Part shown: positions 9,109-17,969 of the stretch, piece after piece | Layout: each line of letters begins with the position of its first letter | How positions within the stretch are numbered: the stretch's first letter is position 1 | Source: Affinirhizobium straminoryzae | GTDB taxonomy: Bacteria; Pseudomonadota; Alphaproteobacteria; Rhizobiales; Rhizobiaceae | Direction of reading: 5' to 3' | DNA length: 64,000 bases | NCBI RefSeq assembly: GCF_007004135.1 | Contig: NZ_VJMG01000001.1 | Coordinates: 16,291 to 80,290 of the forward strand | Made by a program: the position numbers and the translations under genes | The notes under the pieces: generated by a model | Told to the model about the DNA's origin: nothing | Seen by the model: the letters and a program-made list of their open reading frames with translations, nothing else | Database searches by the model: none

Positions 9109-9503
9109 GGGTGTGCCTTCCGCCTGTGATGTGCCGGGTTCCAGTAGGCGAGGCGCCGGCGGATGTAAACGGCTGGATGATGTCCGCGCCTGACTGTCTT
9201 CGGCCGGCCCTCCGCCCCGGAACGCAAAGCACTGGCCTCCCCGATGCGTGTGCCCTCTGCCACCCGTCTGTCTTGCCTCGGAAATCGGCCTGTCGCACCG
9301 GAAAACACCGCCTGCCAGACTGCAATGCGAGCCTTCCACTGCCCACTGCCCACTGCCCACTGCCCACTGGCCGCCGCTCCGTCCTGATGTTTTCCTGATG
9401 CCCGCGGGCACGCTCCCCAATCGAAACCTGATCTGCATCGGCCTAACCTTGCGGCATTGGTGATGTCGTTGCTGGCAACGGCATGTTCAGGGGAGTTCGT
9501 TCA
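9109..9503. other. non-coding stretch upstream of DUF2026
   Basis: About 395 bp between divergently read genes. Apart from the CCACTGC array I see no gene; open frames here are interrupted or of repeat composition. It must hold the promoters of the DUF2026 gene (minus) and of the small ORF cluster (plus), but I cannot place them. Confidence 0.5.
9336..9370. repeat. 7-bp microsatellite (CCACTGC)x5
   Basis: Five consecutive CCACTGC units, the last with one mismatch, in non-coding sequence upstream of the DUF2026 gene. Such an array can change copy number by slippage. Confidence 0.9.
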
Positions 9504-9686
9504 ATGATAAGCCGGTTTGCGGGCATGGCCCGCTCATCCTTCTCCGGGGCGCGGGATCAGCGGGCAAGGGGGCTTCCACCCCTCGCGCGGTCCCAGCCGG
9601 ATTTTGCCGTGGCGTTGCGCCTGTCCGGTCTGTTCGGCCTTATTGCTCTGCTTCTCGCCGGCATGACCGGCTTTGCCGTGCTGTGA
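9504..9686 (+). CDS. small single-helix membrane protein, hypothetical
   Basis: Sixty codons ending in a clear membrane segment (VALRLSGLFGLIALLLAGMTGFAVL). The start at 9504 is preferred over 9483 because GGGGAG lies nine bases upstream of it. It is followed 11 bp later by another short gene and then a third, so the three may form a mini-operon. I recognise no family. Confidence 0.5.
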   Translation: MISRFAGMARSSFSGARDQRARGLPPLARSQPDFAVALRLSGLFGLIALLLAGMTGFAVL

Positions 9687-9697
9687 GGGAGGCTGCC

Positions 9698-9979
9698 ATG
9701 CGGGTGAAGCTTCCGTACCGTCTCGGTTATCCCTCCGTGCGCCTGTGGATCGGCCGGGACAAACGCGGCCGCTGGCTGGTCTGCGACGGGCGCGGCACCG
9801 TCGGCGGCATCTTTGCCGACCGGGCGTCTGCCGTGCATGCGGCGATGTATGAAAGCGATGGTGCGCCCTGTTCCGTCTGCTGCCTGCCGGAGCAGCAAAG
9901 CCTCGACATCGAGGGCGAGATCGTCGATGGCGTGCCGCCCGACCTGCTTCGCCGCCCGCTGCTGCGGAGGTCCGACTGA
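9698..9979 (+). CDS. conserved hypothetical protein (93 aa)
   Basis: A soluble basic protein with the pattern RLWIGRDKRGRWLVCDGRG followed by GGIFADRASAVHAAMYE, which I recognise as a recurrent rhizobial hypothetical type: a short beta-rich module followed by a helix. A CCVC-like cluster (PCSVCCLP) lies near residue 60. The ATG at 9698 has a GAGGGAGG site just upstream, overlapping the end of the preceding ORF. Its stop overlaps the next start by one base (TGATG), suggesting coupled translation. Function unknown. Confidence 0.6.
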   Translation: MRVKLPYRLGYPSVRLWIGRDKRGRWLVCDGRGTVGGIFADRASAVHAAMYESDGAPCSVCCLPEQQSLDIEGEIVDGVPPDLLRRPLLRRSD

Positions 9980-10146
9980 TGCGCCGCATACGCAAAGGCC
10001 ATGCGCGCCCGCTGCCCGCCGCGCCCGCCCGCCGTCCGCCGCTCGTCCTGCGCGCCACGGACATCATCCTCCTGATGCTCGCGCTCGGCATGGCGGGCTT
10101 CCTGCTGGTGCATGTGTTGACCCCGCCCGGCATGGTGCAGCCCTAG
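9979..10146 (+). CDS. very small membrane protein (55 aa), hypothetical
   Basis: Fifty-five codons: a basic proline-rich N-terminus (RRIRKGHARPLP) and one hydrophobic segment (DIILLMLALGMAGFLLVHVL). The start shares a base with the preceding stop, which supports translation. No family recognised. Confidence 0.45.
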   Translation: MRRIRKGHARPLPAAPARRPPLVLRATDIILLMLALGMAGFLLVHVLTPPGMVQP

Positions 10147-10310
10147 CGCCGGCGAGGCATCGAGGAGGAGCAGCGAGGGCGGCCTGGCGCCGCTGCCGCG
10201 CGAACAGGAGCATCAGGCTTGTCTTCGGTATGTTCCAAGGGCGGTGCCCGCGTATCATCCGAGCATGAACACTGTAGCAGACAGCGGCGTCTCTTGCGTC
10301 ACCCGCAGCT

Positions 10311-10345
10311 CCACAGAGACCGTCATCCTTGGGCTTGACCCGAGG
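10311..10345. repeat. dispersed alphaproteobacterial repeat
   Basis: GTCATCCTTGGGCTTGACCC followed by GAGGATCCA: an imperfect palindrome (TCCTTGGGCTTGACCCGAGGA) that I recognise as a very common intergenic element in Rhizobiales genomes. Confidence 0.6.
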
Positions 10346-10510
10346 ATCCATGACCCCGTGCTTCCCCCGCCAGCCCCTCTGCCCTGCGGGGGTAATCGCC
10401 CCACGGAGGGGAGGCCGCATCGCTGCGCCGGCTTCCCGCCCCATGACCGTCGCAATCGAAGAAACCGCTCCGAGCTCTCTGTCCTGCGAGCGGCCGACCG
10501 TTCTGCCGAT

Positions 10511-10556
10511 CTCCCCCCTTGAGGGGGAGATGTCCGGCAGGACAGAGGGGGGTAGC
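10511..10556. repeat. RIME-like palindromic repeat
   Basis: CCCCCTTGAGGGGG palindrome followed by AGATGTCCGGCAGGACAGAG, the second half of a mosaic element seen repeatedly in Sinorhizobium, Mesorhizobium and Agrobacterium intergenic DNA. A related but more degenerate GC-rich block precedes it at 10362-10425. Confidence 0.65.
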
Positions 10557-10828
10557 CCCATCCGCGAACGTCCAACGACAGATCCCTAACCCATTGATTG
10601 GACACGCTTTCCGACAGGCCTCCGCACAAAGCCTCCAAGCCTCCGGCAAAAAAAAACACCCTCGCAATTTCCCCACCCCCAAAATCCATGCCTACAATCG
10701 CCTCGTCCCGCAGCGGATACACCGGCAGGCGTGCCGGCGATGCGGGGCCGGTTCGGGGCAGGCGGGTGAGACGCAAAACCGCCTGAGCCGGGTCCGTCAA
10801 CAGGGTCCCCCTCCGGCGACCGGGTGGA

Positions 10829-10861
10829 GGACAAGGCGCGTCGGACGTCTGCGCCTTGTCC
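10829..10861. repeat. 11-bp perfect inverted repeat
   Basis: GGACAAGGCGC at 10829-10839 and its exact complement GCGCCTTGTCC at 10851-10861, separated by 11 bases. There is no T-run, so it is not a standard terminator. Confidence 0.7.
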
Positions 10862-11049
10862 TTCAACGCTCCCAGCTGCGCGTCGGGCGTGCCTTATGTG
10901 GCACACATGGGGAAGGCCGGCAGGGGCCGCATCGCCCGTTGTCCGCCCGCATCCGTCCCGCACGGGAAGGATGACGGGAACGGCGATGGCAAACGGCACC
11001 ACAGGCCTTTCAGACAGAGGGACCGACCGGCGGGCACAAACAACCGAAC

Positions 11050-11105
11050 GGGGCGCTGAGAGGTGTCACATATAAACTACCCGACGAGGCAGCTTTCAGC
11101 GCCCC
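11050..11105. repeat. 10-bp perfect inverted repeat with 36-nt loop
   Basis: GGGGCGCTGA (11050-11059) is complementary to TCAGCGCCCC (11096-11105). The AT-richer loop suggests a structured or degenerate element, not a simple terminator. Confidence 0.6.
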
Positions 11106-11253
11106 GGCCGAATGCAGCGTCACAGCACGGGTCGAAACCGGCCGCGTGAAGAATGGCGGCTGCGCACGGCGCATCGGCCGGCAGCGGAGAGAATTCGGGT
11201 CCCTGTGGAAAGCGGGCAAAACGACCTCCATTTACCTCCGGTTAAACAAGTTT

Positions 11254-11268
11254 GTTCCGCCTTCGTTC
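11254..11268. promoter_or_regulatory. LexA (SOS) box 1
   Basis: GTTC-CGCCTTC-GTTC, an exact match to the alphaproteobacterial direct-repeat SOS box GTTC-N7-GTTC. It lies immediately upstream of a TTGACG hexamer (11275-11280). Confidence 0.7.
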
Positions 11269-11283
11269 TTTTTGTTGACGGGT

Positions 11284-11298
11284 GAACATATTTGGAAC
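11284..11298. promoter_or_regulatory. LexA (SOS) box 2
   Basis: GAAC-ATATTTG-GAAC, the same direct repeat in the opposite orientation, 33 bp before the 36-codon ORF. With box 1 it brackets the -35-like TTGACG, an ideal position for repression. Confidence 0.8.
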
Positions 11299-11331
11299 AA
11301 AGTAGAAACATAACGGAAAAGGAGAGCGCTG

Positions 11332-11442
11332 ATGACTGACTACCTCCGCGATGTGGCTGCTTTTGCCTCCATGATGACCTTTCTCGTCTGCGTCTGCGTT
11401 TACCTCATGGCCATGGGGCCGGGCGGTGTCCCCACATTTTAA
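11332..11442 (+). CDS. SOS-controlled 36-aa membrane peptide (SidA-like in type)
   Basis: Thirty-six codons starting at an ATG with AAGGAG eight bases upstream. The product has a short charged N-terminus (MTDYLRD) and one hydrophobic segment (AAFASMMTFLVCVCVYLMAM). Two LexA boxes lie just upstream and dnaE begins 48 bp downstream, so peptide and polymerase are probably co-transcribed after DNA damage. Caulobacter SidA is a 29-residue SOS-induced membrane peptide that blocks division by binding FtsW; the size, topology and LexA control agree, but I see no sequence proof of homology. Function is inferred. Confidence 0.6.
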   Translation: MTDYLRDVAAFASMMTFLVCVCVYLMAMGPGGVPTF

Positions 11443-11490
11443 GGTGATGCGGAAAGCTTCGGCTGGACTTCACCCCTCCGAGACCGGACA

Positions 11491-14400
11491 ATGGCTGCCT
11501 CTGAATCGGATGGCGGCGACATGGCAGATGGAAATGACACGGCGGTTTCGGGCGATCAGACGGAGGCAGATCCGCACTTCGTCCACCTGAGGGTTCATTC
11601 CGCCTACTCCCTGCTGGAAGGGGCGCTGCCGCTCAAGAAGATCCTCGGCAAGGCCGCCTCGGATGGTCAGCCGGCGATTGCCATTACCGATACCAACAAT
11701 CTGTTCGTCGCCCTGGAATTTTCCCAGAAGGCCATGGATGAAGGCATCCAGCCGATCATCGGCTGCCAGATGGCCATCGACATGGAGGATCAGGGCGAGG
11801 AAAAGCGCGGCAACCAGAACGGTCTCGCCAAGCTGCCGGCGCTCGTGCTGCTTGCCACCAATGCGGTGGGCTACGAGCGGCTGGTGGATCTCGTCAGCCG
11901 TGCCTATCTCGGCGGTGAAGGCAGTCATCAGGCGGTGCACATCGCCATGTCCTGGCTGGAAGAGGGGGGCGCGGATGGCATCATCGCGCTCACCGGCTTT
12001 GCCTCCGGGCCGATCGATCCGCTGCTGAAGGAAGGCCATGCGGCCCAGGCGGAGCAGCGTCTTCTCCGGCTGAAGGCGGTGTTCGGCGACCGGCTTTATG
12101 TCGAGTTGCAGCGGCATGGCCGCTACGACCGGCGCCACGAACGCCGGCTGATCGAGCTTGCCTACCGCCACGACCTGCCGCTGGTTGCCACCAACGAGGC
12201 CTTCTTCCCCTCGAAAGGCGAATATGACGCGCATGACGCGCTGATGGCGGTGGCGCACAACGCGATCGTGTCCGATGACAGCCGTTTCCGCCTGACGCCG
12301 GATCATTATCTGAAGAGCCGGGCGGACATGGCAAAGCTGTTTGCCGATCTGCCGGAGGCGCTGGACAACACCGTCGAGATCGCGCGGCGCTGCTCCTTCA
12401 TCCTGAAGACGCGCAAACCCATCCTGCCGCGCTTCACCGGCGCGACGGAGGATGCGGAGGAGGCCGAGCGTGCCGAATCGGCGGAACTGCGCCGCCAGTC
12501 GGTGGAAGGTCTGGAACAGCGACTGGCCGCACTCGGCATGGCGGCCGGCTATACCGAACAGGATTACCGCGAGCGGCTGGATTTCGAGCTGTCGGTCATC
12601 GAGCGCATGAAGTTCCCCGGCTACTTCCTGATCGTGTCGGACTTCATCAAATGGGCGAAGACGCAGGATATTCCGGTTGGCCCCGGCCGCGGTTCCGGTG
12701 CCGGCTCGCTGGTCGCCTATGCGCTGACCATCACCGACGTCGATCCCTTGCGCTTCTCGCTGCTGTTCGAGCGCTTCCTCAACCCGGAACGCGTCTCGAT
12801 GCCGGACTTCGACATCGACTTCTGCCAGGATCGCCGCGAAGAGGTGATCCGCTACGTGCAGCAGAAATACGGCCGCGAGCAGGTGGCGCAGATCATCACT
12901 TTCGGTTCGCTGCAGGCGCGTGCGGCGCTGCGCGACGTCGGCCGCGTGCTGGAAATGCCCTATGGCCAGGTCGACAAGATCTGCAAGCTGGTGCCGAACA
13001 ATCCGGCCAATCCCACGCCTCTCTCCAAGGCGATCGAGGAGGAGCCGAAGCTGCAGGAGGAGGCGGAGAAGGAACCCGTCGTCGCCCGCCTGCTCGATAT
13101 CGCCCAGAAGATCGAGGGGCTTTACCGCCACGCCTCGACGCATGCCGCCGGCATCGTGATCGGCGACCGGCCGCTGTCGAAGCTTGTGCCGATGTACCGC
13201 GATCCGCGCTCCGACATGCCGGTCACCCAGTTCAACATGAAGTGGGTGGAACAGGCTGGTCTCGTGAAGTTCGACTTCCTCGGCCTGAAGACCCTGACGG
13301 TTCTGAAGACGGCGGTGGATTTCGTCGCCAAGCGCGATATCCATGTGGATCTCGCAAAGATCCCGCTCGATGACACCAAGACCTACGAGATGCTCTCGCG
13401 CGGCGAAACCATCGGCGTGTTCCAGGTGGAAAGTGTCGGCATGCGCAAGGCGCTGCTCGGCATGAAGCCGGACTGCATCGAGGATATCATCGCGCTGGTG
13501 GCGCTTTATCGCCCGGGCCCGATGGAAAACATCCCGGTCTACAATGCCCGCAAGCATGGCGAGGAAGAGATCGAATCGATCCATCCGAAGATCGATTACC
13601 TCCTGAAGGAAACGCAGGGCGTCATCGTCTACCAGGAACAGGTCATGCAGATCGCGCAGGTCCTGTCCGGCTATTCGCTCGGCGAAGCCGATCTTCTGCG
13701 CCGTGCCATGGGCAAGAAGATCAAGGAGGAGATGGACAAGCAGCGCGCCCGTTTCGTGGATGGCGCGATCAAGAACGGCGTGTCCAAGCCGCAGGCCGAC
13801 CTGATCTTCGATCTTCTGGCAAAGTTCGCCAATTACGGCTTCAACAAGAGCCACGCCGCGGCTTACGCCATCGTCTCCTACCAGACGGCCTATATGAAGG
13901 CGCATTATCCGGTCGAGTTCCTCGCCGCGTCGATGACCTACGACATGGCCAATACCGAGAAGCTGAACGATTTCCGGCAGGATGCGTCGCGCCTCGGCAT
14001 CAAGGTGGTGCCGCCATCGATCCAGACCTCGTTCCGCAAGTTCGAGACCGGCGAGAACTGCATTTTCTATTCGCTGGCCGCCATCAAGGGCGTCGGCGAA
14101 TCGGCGGTGGAGCATATCGTTTCGGTGCGCGGCGACACGCCCTTTGCCAGCATCGAGGATTTCTGCCTGCGCATCGATCCCAAGCAGGTGAACCGCCGCG
14201 TGCTGGAAAGCCTGATCTATGCCGGTGCCTTCGATTGCTTCGGCAAGGACCGCGCCGAACTGGTGACGGGCCTCGACCGCATCATCGGCTATGCGCAGCG
14301 CGCCGCCGAAGGCAAGACGAGCGGCCAGCACGACATGTTCGGCTCCTCGTCTGCGGCCGGACCTGAAAAGCTGATCCTGCCCTCCTTCGACCCCTGGACC

Positions 14401-15021
14401 GCATCGGAAAAGCTGATGCGCGAATATCAGGTGCTCGGCTTCTATCTCTCGGCCCATCCGCTCGATACCTACAAGGATGTGCTGGCCAAGATGCGTGTGC
14501 AGAATTTTGCCGAGTTTTCCGCCGCCGTGAAAGCCGGCGCCTCGGCCGGGCGTCTGGCGGGAACCGTGACGGCCAGGCAGGAGCGCAAGACGCGCACCGG
14601 CAACAAGATGGGCATCGTCACCTTCTCGGATGCGACCGGCCAGTTCGAGGCGATCCTGTTTTCCGAGGCGCTCAACCAGTACCGTGACCTTCTGGAGCCA
14701 GGCAAATCGCTGGTGATCACCGTGCAGGCCGACGAGCGGCCGGAAGGCATCGGCCTTCGCATCCAGACGGTCCAGTCGCTGGAAGAAAAATCGGTGCAGA
14801 TGCAGAAGGCGCTGCGGGTCTATGTGCGCGATTCCGGTCCGCTGAAAACGGTTGCCCGGCATCTGAATGCCCGGGGCGACGGCCTCGTCTCCTTCATCGT
14901 CATCAAGGATGACGGCAGGCGGGAAATCGAGGTGGAACTGACGGAGAAATTCCGCCTCTCGCCGGAGATCGCCGCGGCTCTGCGCGCCGCACCCGGCGTT
15001 CTGGACGTGGAACTGGTCTGA
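11491..15021 (+). CDS. dnaE: DNA polymerase III subunit alpha
   Basis: Replicative polymerase catalytic subunit, 1176 residues, the length expected for DnaE1 rather than the shorter error-prone DnaE2. The N-terminal PHP domain begins at HLRVHSAYSLLEGALPL (about residue 28), the catalytic P-D-F-D-I-D-F is at 438-444, the GPGRGSGAGSLVAY loop precedes it, and tandem helix-hairpin-helix and OB-fold domains follow (TVTARQERKTRTGNKM). Start: ATG at 11491; an in-frame ATG at 11521 is possible, and neither has a strong ribosome binding site. The unusual feature is upstream: a LexA-box promoter and a 36-codon ORF that may make this copy damage-inducible. Confidence 0.96.
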   Translation: MAASESDGGDMADGNDTAVSGDQTEADPHFVHLRVHSAYSLLEGALPLKKILGKAASDGQPAIAITDTNNLFVALEFSQKAMDEGIQPIIGCQMAIDMEDQGEEKRGNQNGLAKLPALVLLATNAVGYERLVDLVSRAYLGGEGSHQAVHIAMSWLEEGGADGIIALTGFASGPIDPLLKEGHAAQAEQRLLRLKAVFGDRLYVELQRHGRYDRRHERRLIELAYRHDLPLVATNEAFFPSKGEYDAHDALMAVAHNAIVSDDSRFRLTPDHYLKSRADMAKLFADLPEALDNTVEIARRCSFILKTRKPILPRFTGATEDAEEAERAESAELRRQSVEGLEQRLAALGMAAGYTEQDYRERLDFELSVIERMKFPGYFLIVSDFIKWAKTQDIPVGPGRGSGAGSLVAYALTITDVDPLRFSLLFERFLNPERVSMPDFDIDFCQDRREEVIRYVQQKYGREQVAQIITFGSLQARAALRDVGRVLEMPYGQVDKICKLVPNNPANPTPLSKAIEEEPKLQEEAEKEPVVARLLDIAQKIEGLYRHASTHAAGIVIGDRPLSKLVPMYRDPRSDMPVTQFNMKWVEQAGLVKFDFLGLKTLTVLKTAVDFVAKRDIHVDLAKIPLDDTKTYEMLSRGETIGVFQVESVGMRKALLGMKPDCIEDIIALVALYRPGPMENIPVYNARKHGEEEIESIHPKIDYLLKETQGVIVYQEQVMQIAQVLSGYSLGEADLLRRAMGKKIKEEMDKQRARFVDGAIKNGVSKPQADLIFDLLAKFANYGFNKSHAAAYAIVSYQTAYMKAHYPVEFLAASMTYDMANTEKLNDFRQDASRLGIKVVPPSIQTSFRKFETGENCIFYSLAAIKGVGESAVEHIVSVRGDTPFASIEDFCLRIDPKQVNRRVLESLIYAGAFDCFGKDRAELVTGLDRIIGYAQRAAEGKTSGQHDMFGSSSAAGPEKLILPSFDPWTASEKLMREYQVLGFYLSAHPLDTYKDVLAKMRVQNFAEFSAAVKAGASAGRLAGTVTARQERKTRTGNKMGIVTFSDATGQFEAILFSEALNQYRDLLEPGKSLVITVQADERPEGIGLRIQTVQSLEEKSVQMQKALRVYVRDSGPLKTVARHLNARGDGLVSFIVIKDDGRREIEVELTEKFRLSPEIAAALRAAPGVLDVELV

Positions 15022-15062
15022 GGCTTGGACGGGCGGCGTTTCTTGCTGCCCTCGTTAAGGGA

Positions 15063-16337
15063 TCAGAACTCCAGCGCGCTGTGGCCGCGATGGGTCAGCG
15101 TGATGAAATCCGTGCCCTTCGTGGTTTCCTTTTCGGTGCCGGTATCGGTGATGGTGAGCGACGCGCCAGCGGTCAGCAGCGCGCCGATGCGCGCCGCAAG
15201 GTCTGCGGGCACGTGGATGCGGTCGAGCACGGCCGAAAGCGCCTGCGGGCCCTCCAGCGCCCCTTGGGTGATACCGAGACGCTGGCGCTCCTCCGAGGAG
15301 AGGTCGTTCGGCAGCGACAGCCCCTGCCAGGAGGCGGAACCGCTTGCCGCATCGACCCGCACGGCGGTCAGGAAATGCGTGCCGAGCGCCATCTGCGGCG
15401 CGTCGAAGGCGACCGGTTCCGACAGCACGTCCTCAAAATTCTGCCGGACAAGGAGCTGGCCGGCCGGCGGCATGTCGCGTCCGGCCGAGTCATAGAGCGC
15501 TGAAATGAGTGCCGGAGTGACCAGGGGCCCCTTCTGCGGCAGGCCTTTCCAGCGTTTGTAGCCGGCGATCGCCTGACGCGTTGCGGGACCAAGGATGCCA
15601 TCGGCGGCACCGGCATCGAAACCGAGATCCGTCAGCATGGCCTGCAGATCGGCCATCCGGTCGCGGTCGGTGCGCCGCGTGATGAGGATGCGGATCGGCG
15701 GTCCACCCAGCGTCACGGTGGCCGAGGCGGGGACAGTGCCCGGGGCTGTGGCCGGGATGGAGGCCTGCGGCGCATTCAGCGCCACGTCCACCGCAACGCC
15801 GTCCGGCGTCACCGCGGCATGACGCTCCGGGGCATCGGACAGCAGCGGCTGCGGCGGCGCGCTGCGCGGCGGCTGGAACAGGGTGGCATGCTGGATCGGT
15901 TGCGGGGCGACCGGCGCATCGGAGATCACCACATGCATGCCGAGCCCCGTCATGCCGTACAGCGTCCGGGCAAACGCCGCCGGCAGCCGCACGCAGCCAT
16001 GCGAGGCCGGATAGTCGGGGACGCTGCTCGATTCGTGCAGCGCAATGCCGGACCAGGTGAGGCGCTGCATCCAGGGCATCGGTGCGTCGGAATAGATGTT
16101 CGACTTGTGGTGCCGCGCCTTCTGCAGCACCGAAAAGATGCCGGTCGGCGTCTCATGGCCGGCCTTGCCGGTGGAAACACGCGAGGTTGCCACCACCGCG
16201 CCATCCTCATAGACGGCCAGCGACTGGGTCTGGCGGGATACGACGATCTGCAGCGTTCGCGCATCAGCGGCGCCCGCCACCGAGGGCAGGGCGACAGTGG
16301 CAAGAAGCAGCAGGCGGGCAAGGAGGAGAGGGGGCAT
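15063..16337 (-). CDS. L,D-transpeptidase with peptidoglycan-binding domain
   Basis: Periplasmic enzyme that makes 3-3 cross-links in peptidoglycan or anchors proteins to it. Start MPPLL at 16337 gives a clean signal peptide (LLLARLLLLATVALPSVAGAADA). A YkuD domain follows with the active-site S-H-G-C-V-R-L-P, preceded by SGIALHESSS. The C-terminal half has a peptidoglycan-binding module (LQAMLTDLGFDAGAADG, ILGPATRQAIAGYKRWKG). An ATG at 16382 would add 15 residues in front of the signal sequence and is less likely. It is convergent with dnaE and divergent from nothing obvious. Confidence 0.88.
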   Translation of the reverse strand: MPPLLLARLLLLATVALPSVAGAADARTLQIVVSRQTQSLAVYEDGAVVATSRVSTGKAGHETPTGIFSVLQKARHHKSNIYSDAPMPWMQRLTWSGIALHESSSVPDYPASHGCVRLPAAFARTLYGMTGLGMHVVISDAPVAPQPIQHATLFQPPRSAPPQPLLSDAPERHAAVTPDGVAVDVALNAPQASIPATAPGTVPASATVTLGGPPIRILITRRTDRDRMADLQAMLTDLGFDAGAADGILGPATRQAIAGYKRWKGLPQKGPLVTPALISALYDSAGRDMPPAGQLLVRQNFEDVLSEPVAFDAPQMALGTHFLTAVRVDAASGSASWQGLSLPNDLSSEERQRLGITQGALEGPQALSAVLDRIHVPADLAARIGALLTAGASLTITDTGTEKETTKGTDFITLTHRGHSALEF

Positions 16338-16562
16338 GGCACGGCAGACACATTTCGGGAAAGAACCATGATAAAGGATCATGTTTAAGGAAGGGTTTCC
16401 TGCGCCCGCCTCATCCCGTTCCGTGTTTCACGAAAGGCAAAGGCCGCGCATTGCAGCCCGCGTCCCGACGCCGACAGCGAAGCGGAGGGAGAGTGCGATC
16501 GCTCGTGCTCGACCATCGCCGGGCCGCTTCCGTCCGGCCCGCCGCGAGCCGGAAGTTACCCG

Positions 16563-17849
16563 CTACGGCTTGCGTGCGCCAAATGTGTAGCCGGTTTCCA
16601 CGGAGGCCTTGCCGAACTTGTCGCGCAGCTTGTCCATGGCCGCCTCGGCGGCCGCCCGGCGACCGGCCTGCCGGTCGACGAGATCGGGCGGGTCGGCCCG
16701 ATCCGGGTCGGTGAGATCGGTCACGCCGATGCCGATCAGGCGGAATTTCGTGCCGTCGGTTTCCCGTTCCAGCAGCGACAGGCCGGTGCGGAAAATGCGG
16801 TCGGCGAGCTGGGTCGGATCCTCCAGCCGCCGGTTGCGGGTACGGCTGCGGAAATCGGCGGTCTTCAGCTTCAGCACCACCGTCTCACCGGCGACCTGCT
16901 GCTTCTTGAGGCGGCTGGAGACCTTTTCGGAAAGGCGCCGCAGCACCGGCACCAGATCCTCGTAGCGCGCGATATCCTCGAAGAAGGTGGTTTCGGCGGA
17001 AACACTTTTCGCCGGTTCGTTGGGATGCACCGTACGGTCATCGATGCCGCGCGCCAGCCGGAACAGGCGCTGCCCCATGGTGCCATATCGGCGCATCAGA
17101 TCGCTTTCCGCCATGGTCTGCAGCTGGCCGATGGTGCGGATGCCATCCGCTTCCAGCGTCGCCGCAAACGCCTTTCCGACGCCCCAGATGGTGGTGACCG
17201 GGCGCGGCGCGAGGAATGCCACCGCTTCCTCCCGGCCAATCACCGAAAAGCCGCGCGGCTTCTGCAGGTCGGACGCCACCTTGGCGAGGAACTTGCAGTA
17301 GGACAGGCCGACCGAGAGCGTGATGCCGATTTCGCTTTCCACGCGCCGCACCAGCCTTGCCAGGATACGCGCCGGCGGATCGTGGTGCAGCCGTTCGGTG
17401 CCGGAGAGATCGAGGAAGGCCTCGTCGATGGACAGCGGCTGGACGAGCGGCGTCAGTTCCTGGAAGAGCGTGCGCACCTGCCGGCCGACTGTCGCATATT
17501 TCTCCATGTTCGGGGGAATGACCACGGCATCGGGACAGGCCTCCAGCGCCTTGAACATCGGCATGGCCGAGCGCACCCCGCTGATGCGTGCGATGTAGCA
17601 GGCCGTCGAGACGACGCCGCGCTTGCCGCCGCCGATGATCACCGGCTTGTCGGCCAGTTCCGGATTGTCGCGCTTCTCGACGGAGGCGTAGAAGGCATCG
17701 CAATCGATATGGGCGATGGTGAGATCATAGAGTTCCGGGTGGTAGACGAGGCGCGGGCTGCCGCAGGCACGGCACCGCCGCCTTCCGTCCGGTTGCCCGG
17801 TCAGGCAGTCGCGACAAAAGCCGGGATCGAGGGCAAAAGGCTGCGTCAT
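16563..17849 (-). CDS. dinB: DNA polymerase IV (Y family)
   Basis: Translesion polymerase. Catalytic acidic motifs are visible: [12 protein letters not shown] near the N-terminus and [11 protein letters not shown]. The length of 428 residues exceeds that of E. coli DinB (351) because of an N-terminal extension with a zinc-ribbon-like pattern, [20 protein letters not shown], also found in rhizobial relatives. The C-terminus lacks an obvious beta-clamp motif of the QLxLF type. The start at 17849 is preferred to 17894 because an exact LexA box sits between them at 17855-17869 and would otherwise fall inside the gene. SOS induction is therefore expected. Confidence 0.93.
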   Translation of the reverse strand: MTQPFALDPGFCRDCLTGQPDGRRRCRACGSPRLVYHPELYDLTIAHIDCDAFYASVEKRDNPELADKPVIIGGGKRGVVSTACYIARISGVRSAMPMFKALEACPDAVVIPPNMEKYATVGRQVRTLFQELTPLVQPLSIDEAFLDLSGTERLHHDPPARILARLVRRVESEIGITLSVGLSYCKFLAKVASDLQKPRGFSVIGREEAVAFLAPRPVTTIWGVGKAFAATLEADGIRTIGQLQTMAESDLMRRYGTMGQRLFRLARGIDDRTVHPNEPAKSVSAETTFFEDIARYEDLVPVLRRLSEKVSSRLKKQQVAGETVVLKLKTADFRSRTRNRRLEDPTQLADRIFRTGLSLLERETDGTKFRLIGIGVTDLTDPDRADPPDLVDRQAGRRAAAEAAMDKLRDKFGKASVETGYTFGARKP

Positions 17850-17854
17850 GTCCG

Positions 17855-17869
17855 GAACAAAGGTTGAAC
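17855..17869. promoter_or_regulatory. LexA (SOS) box of dinB
   Basis: GAAC-AAAGGTT-GAAC on the plus strand, an exact direct-repeat SOS box six bases upstream of the dinB ATG on the minus strand. The closeness to the start implies a very short leader. Confidence 0.8.
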
Positions 17870-17969
17870 ATGGCGACCTTAATCCCCTTGCCAATGCTGC
17901 ACAAGGGGTGCGCGTGGCGACGGCCTGCGCAACTGTGGACGTCGTGACGCAGACAAAAAGTCCCAGACG

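Larger units (their letters stand above)
10147..11253. other. repeat-rich gene-poor interval
   Basis: About 1.1 kb with no convincing coding region: open frames on both strands consist of the palindromic repeats listed separately and have no credible starts or family resemblance. It separates the small ORF cluster from the LexA-controlled region in front of dnaE. Confidence 0.6.

Noticed and set aside
10255..10866. 203-codon minus-strand frame in the repeat-rich interval
   Set aside because: Made largely of palindromic repeats; such frames recur wherever these repeats occur.
11470..14862. 1130-codon frame opposite dnaE
   Set aside because: Histidine/arginine-rich shadow of dnaE without recognisable domains.
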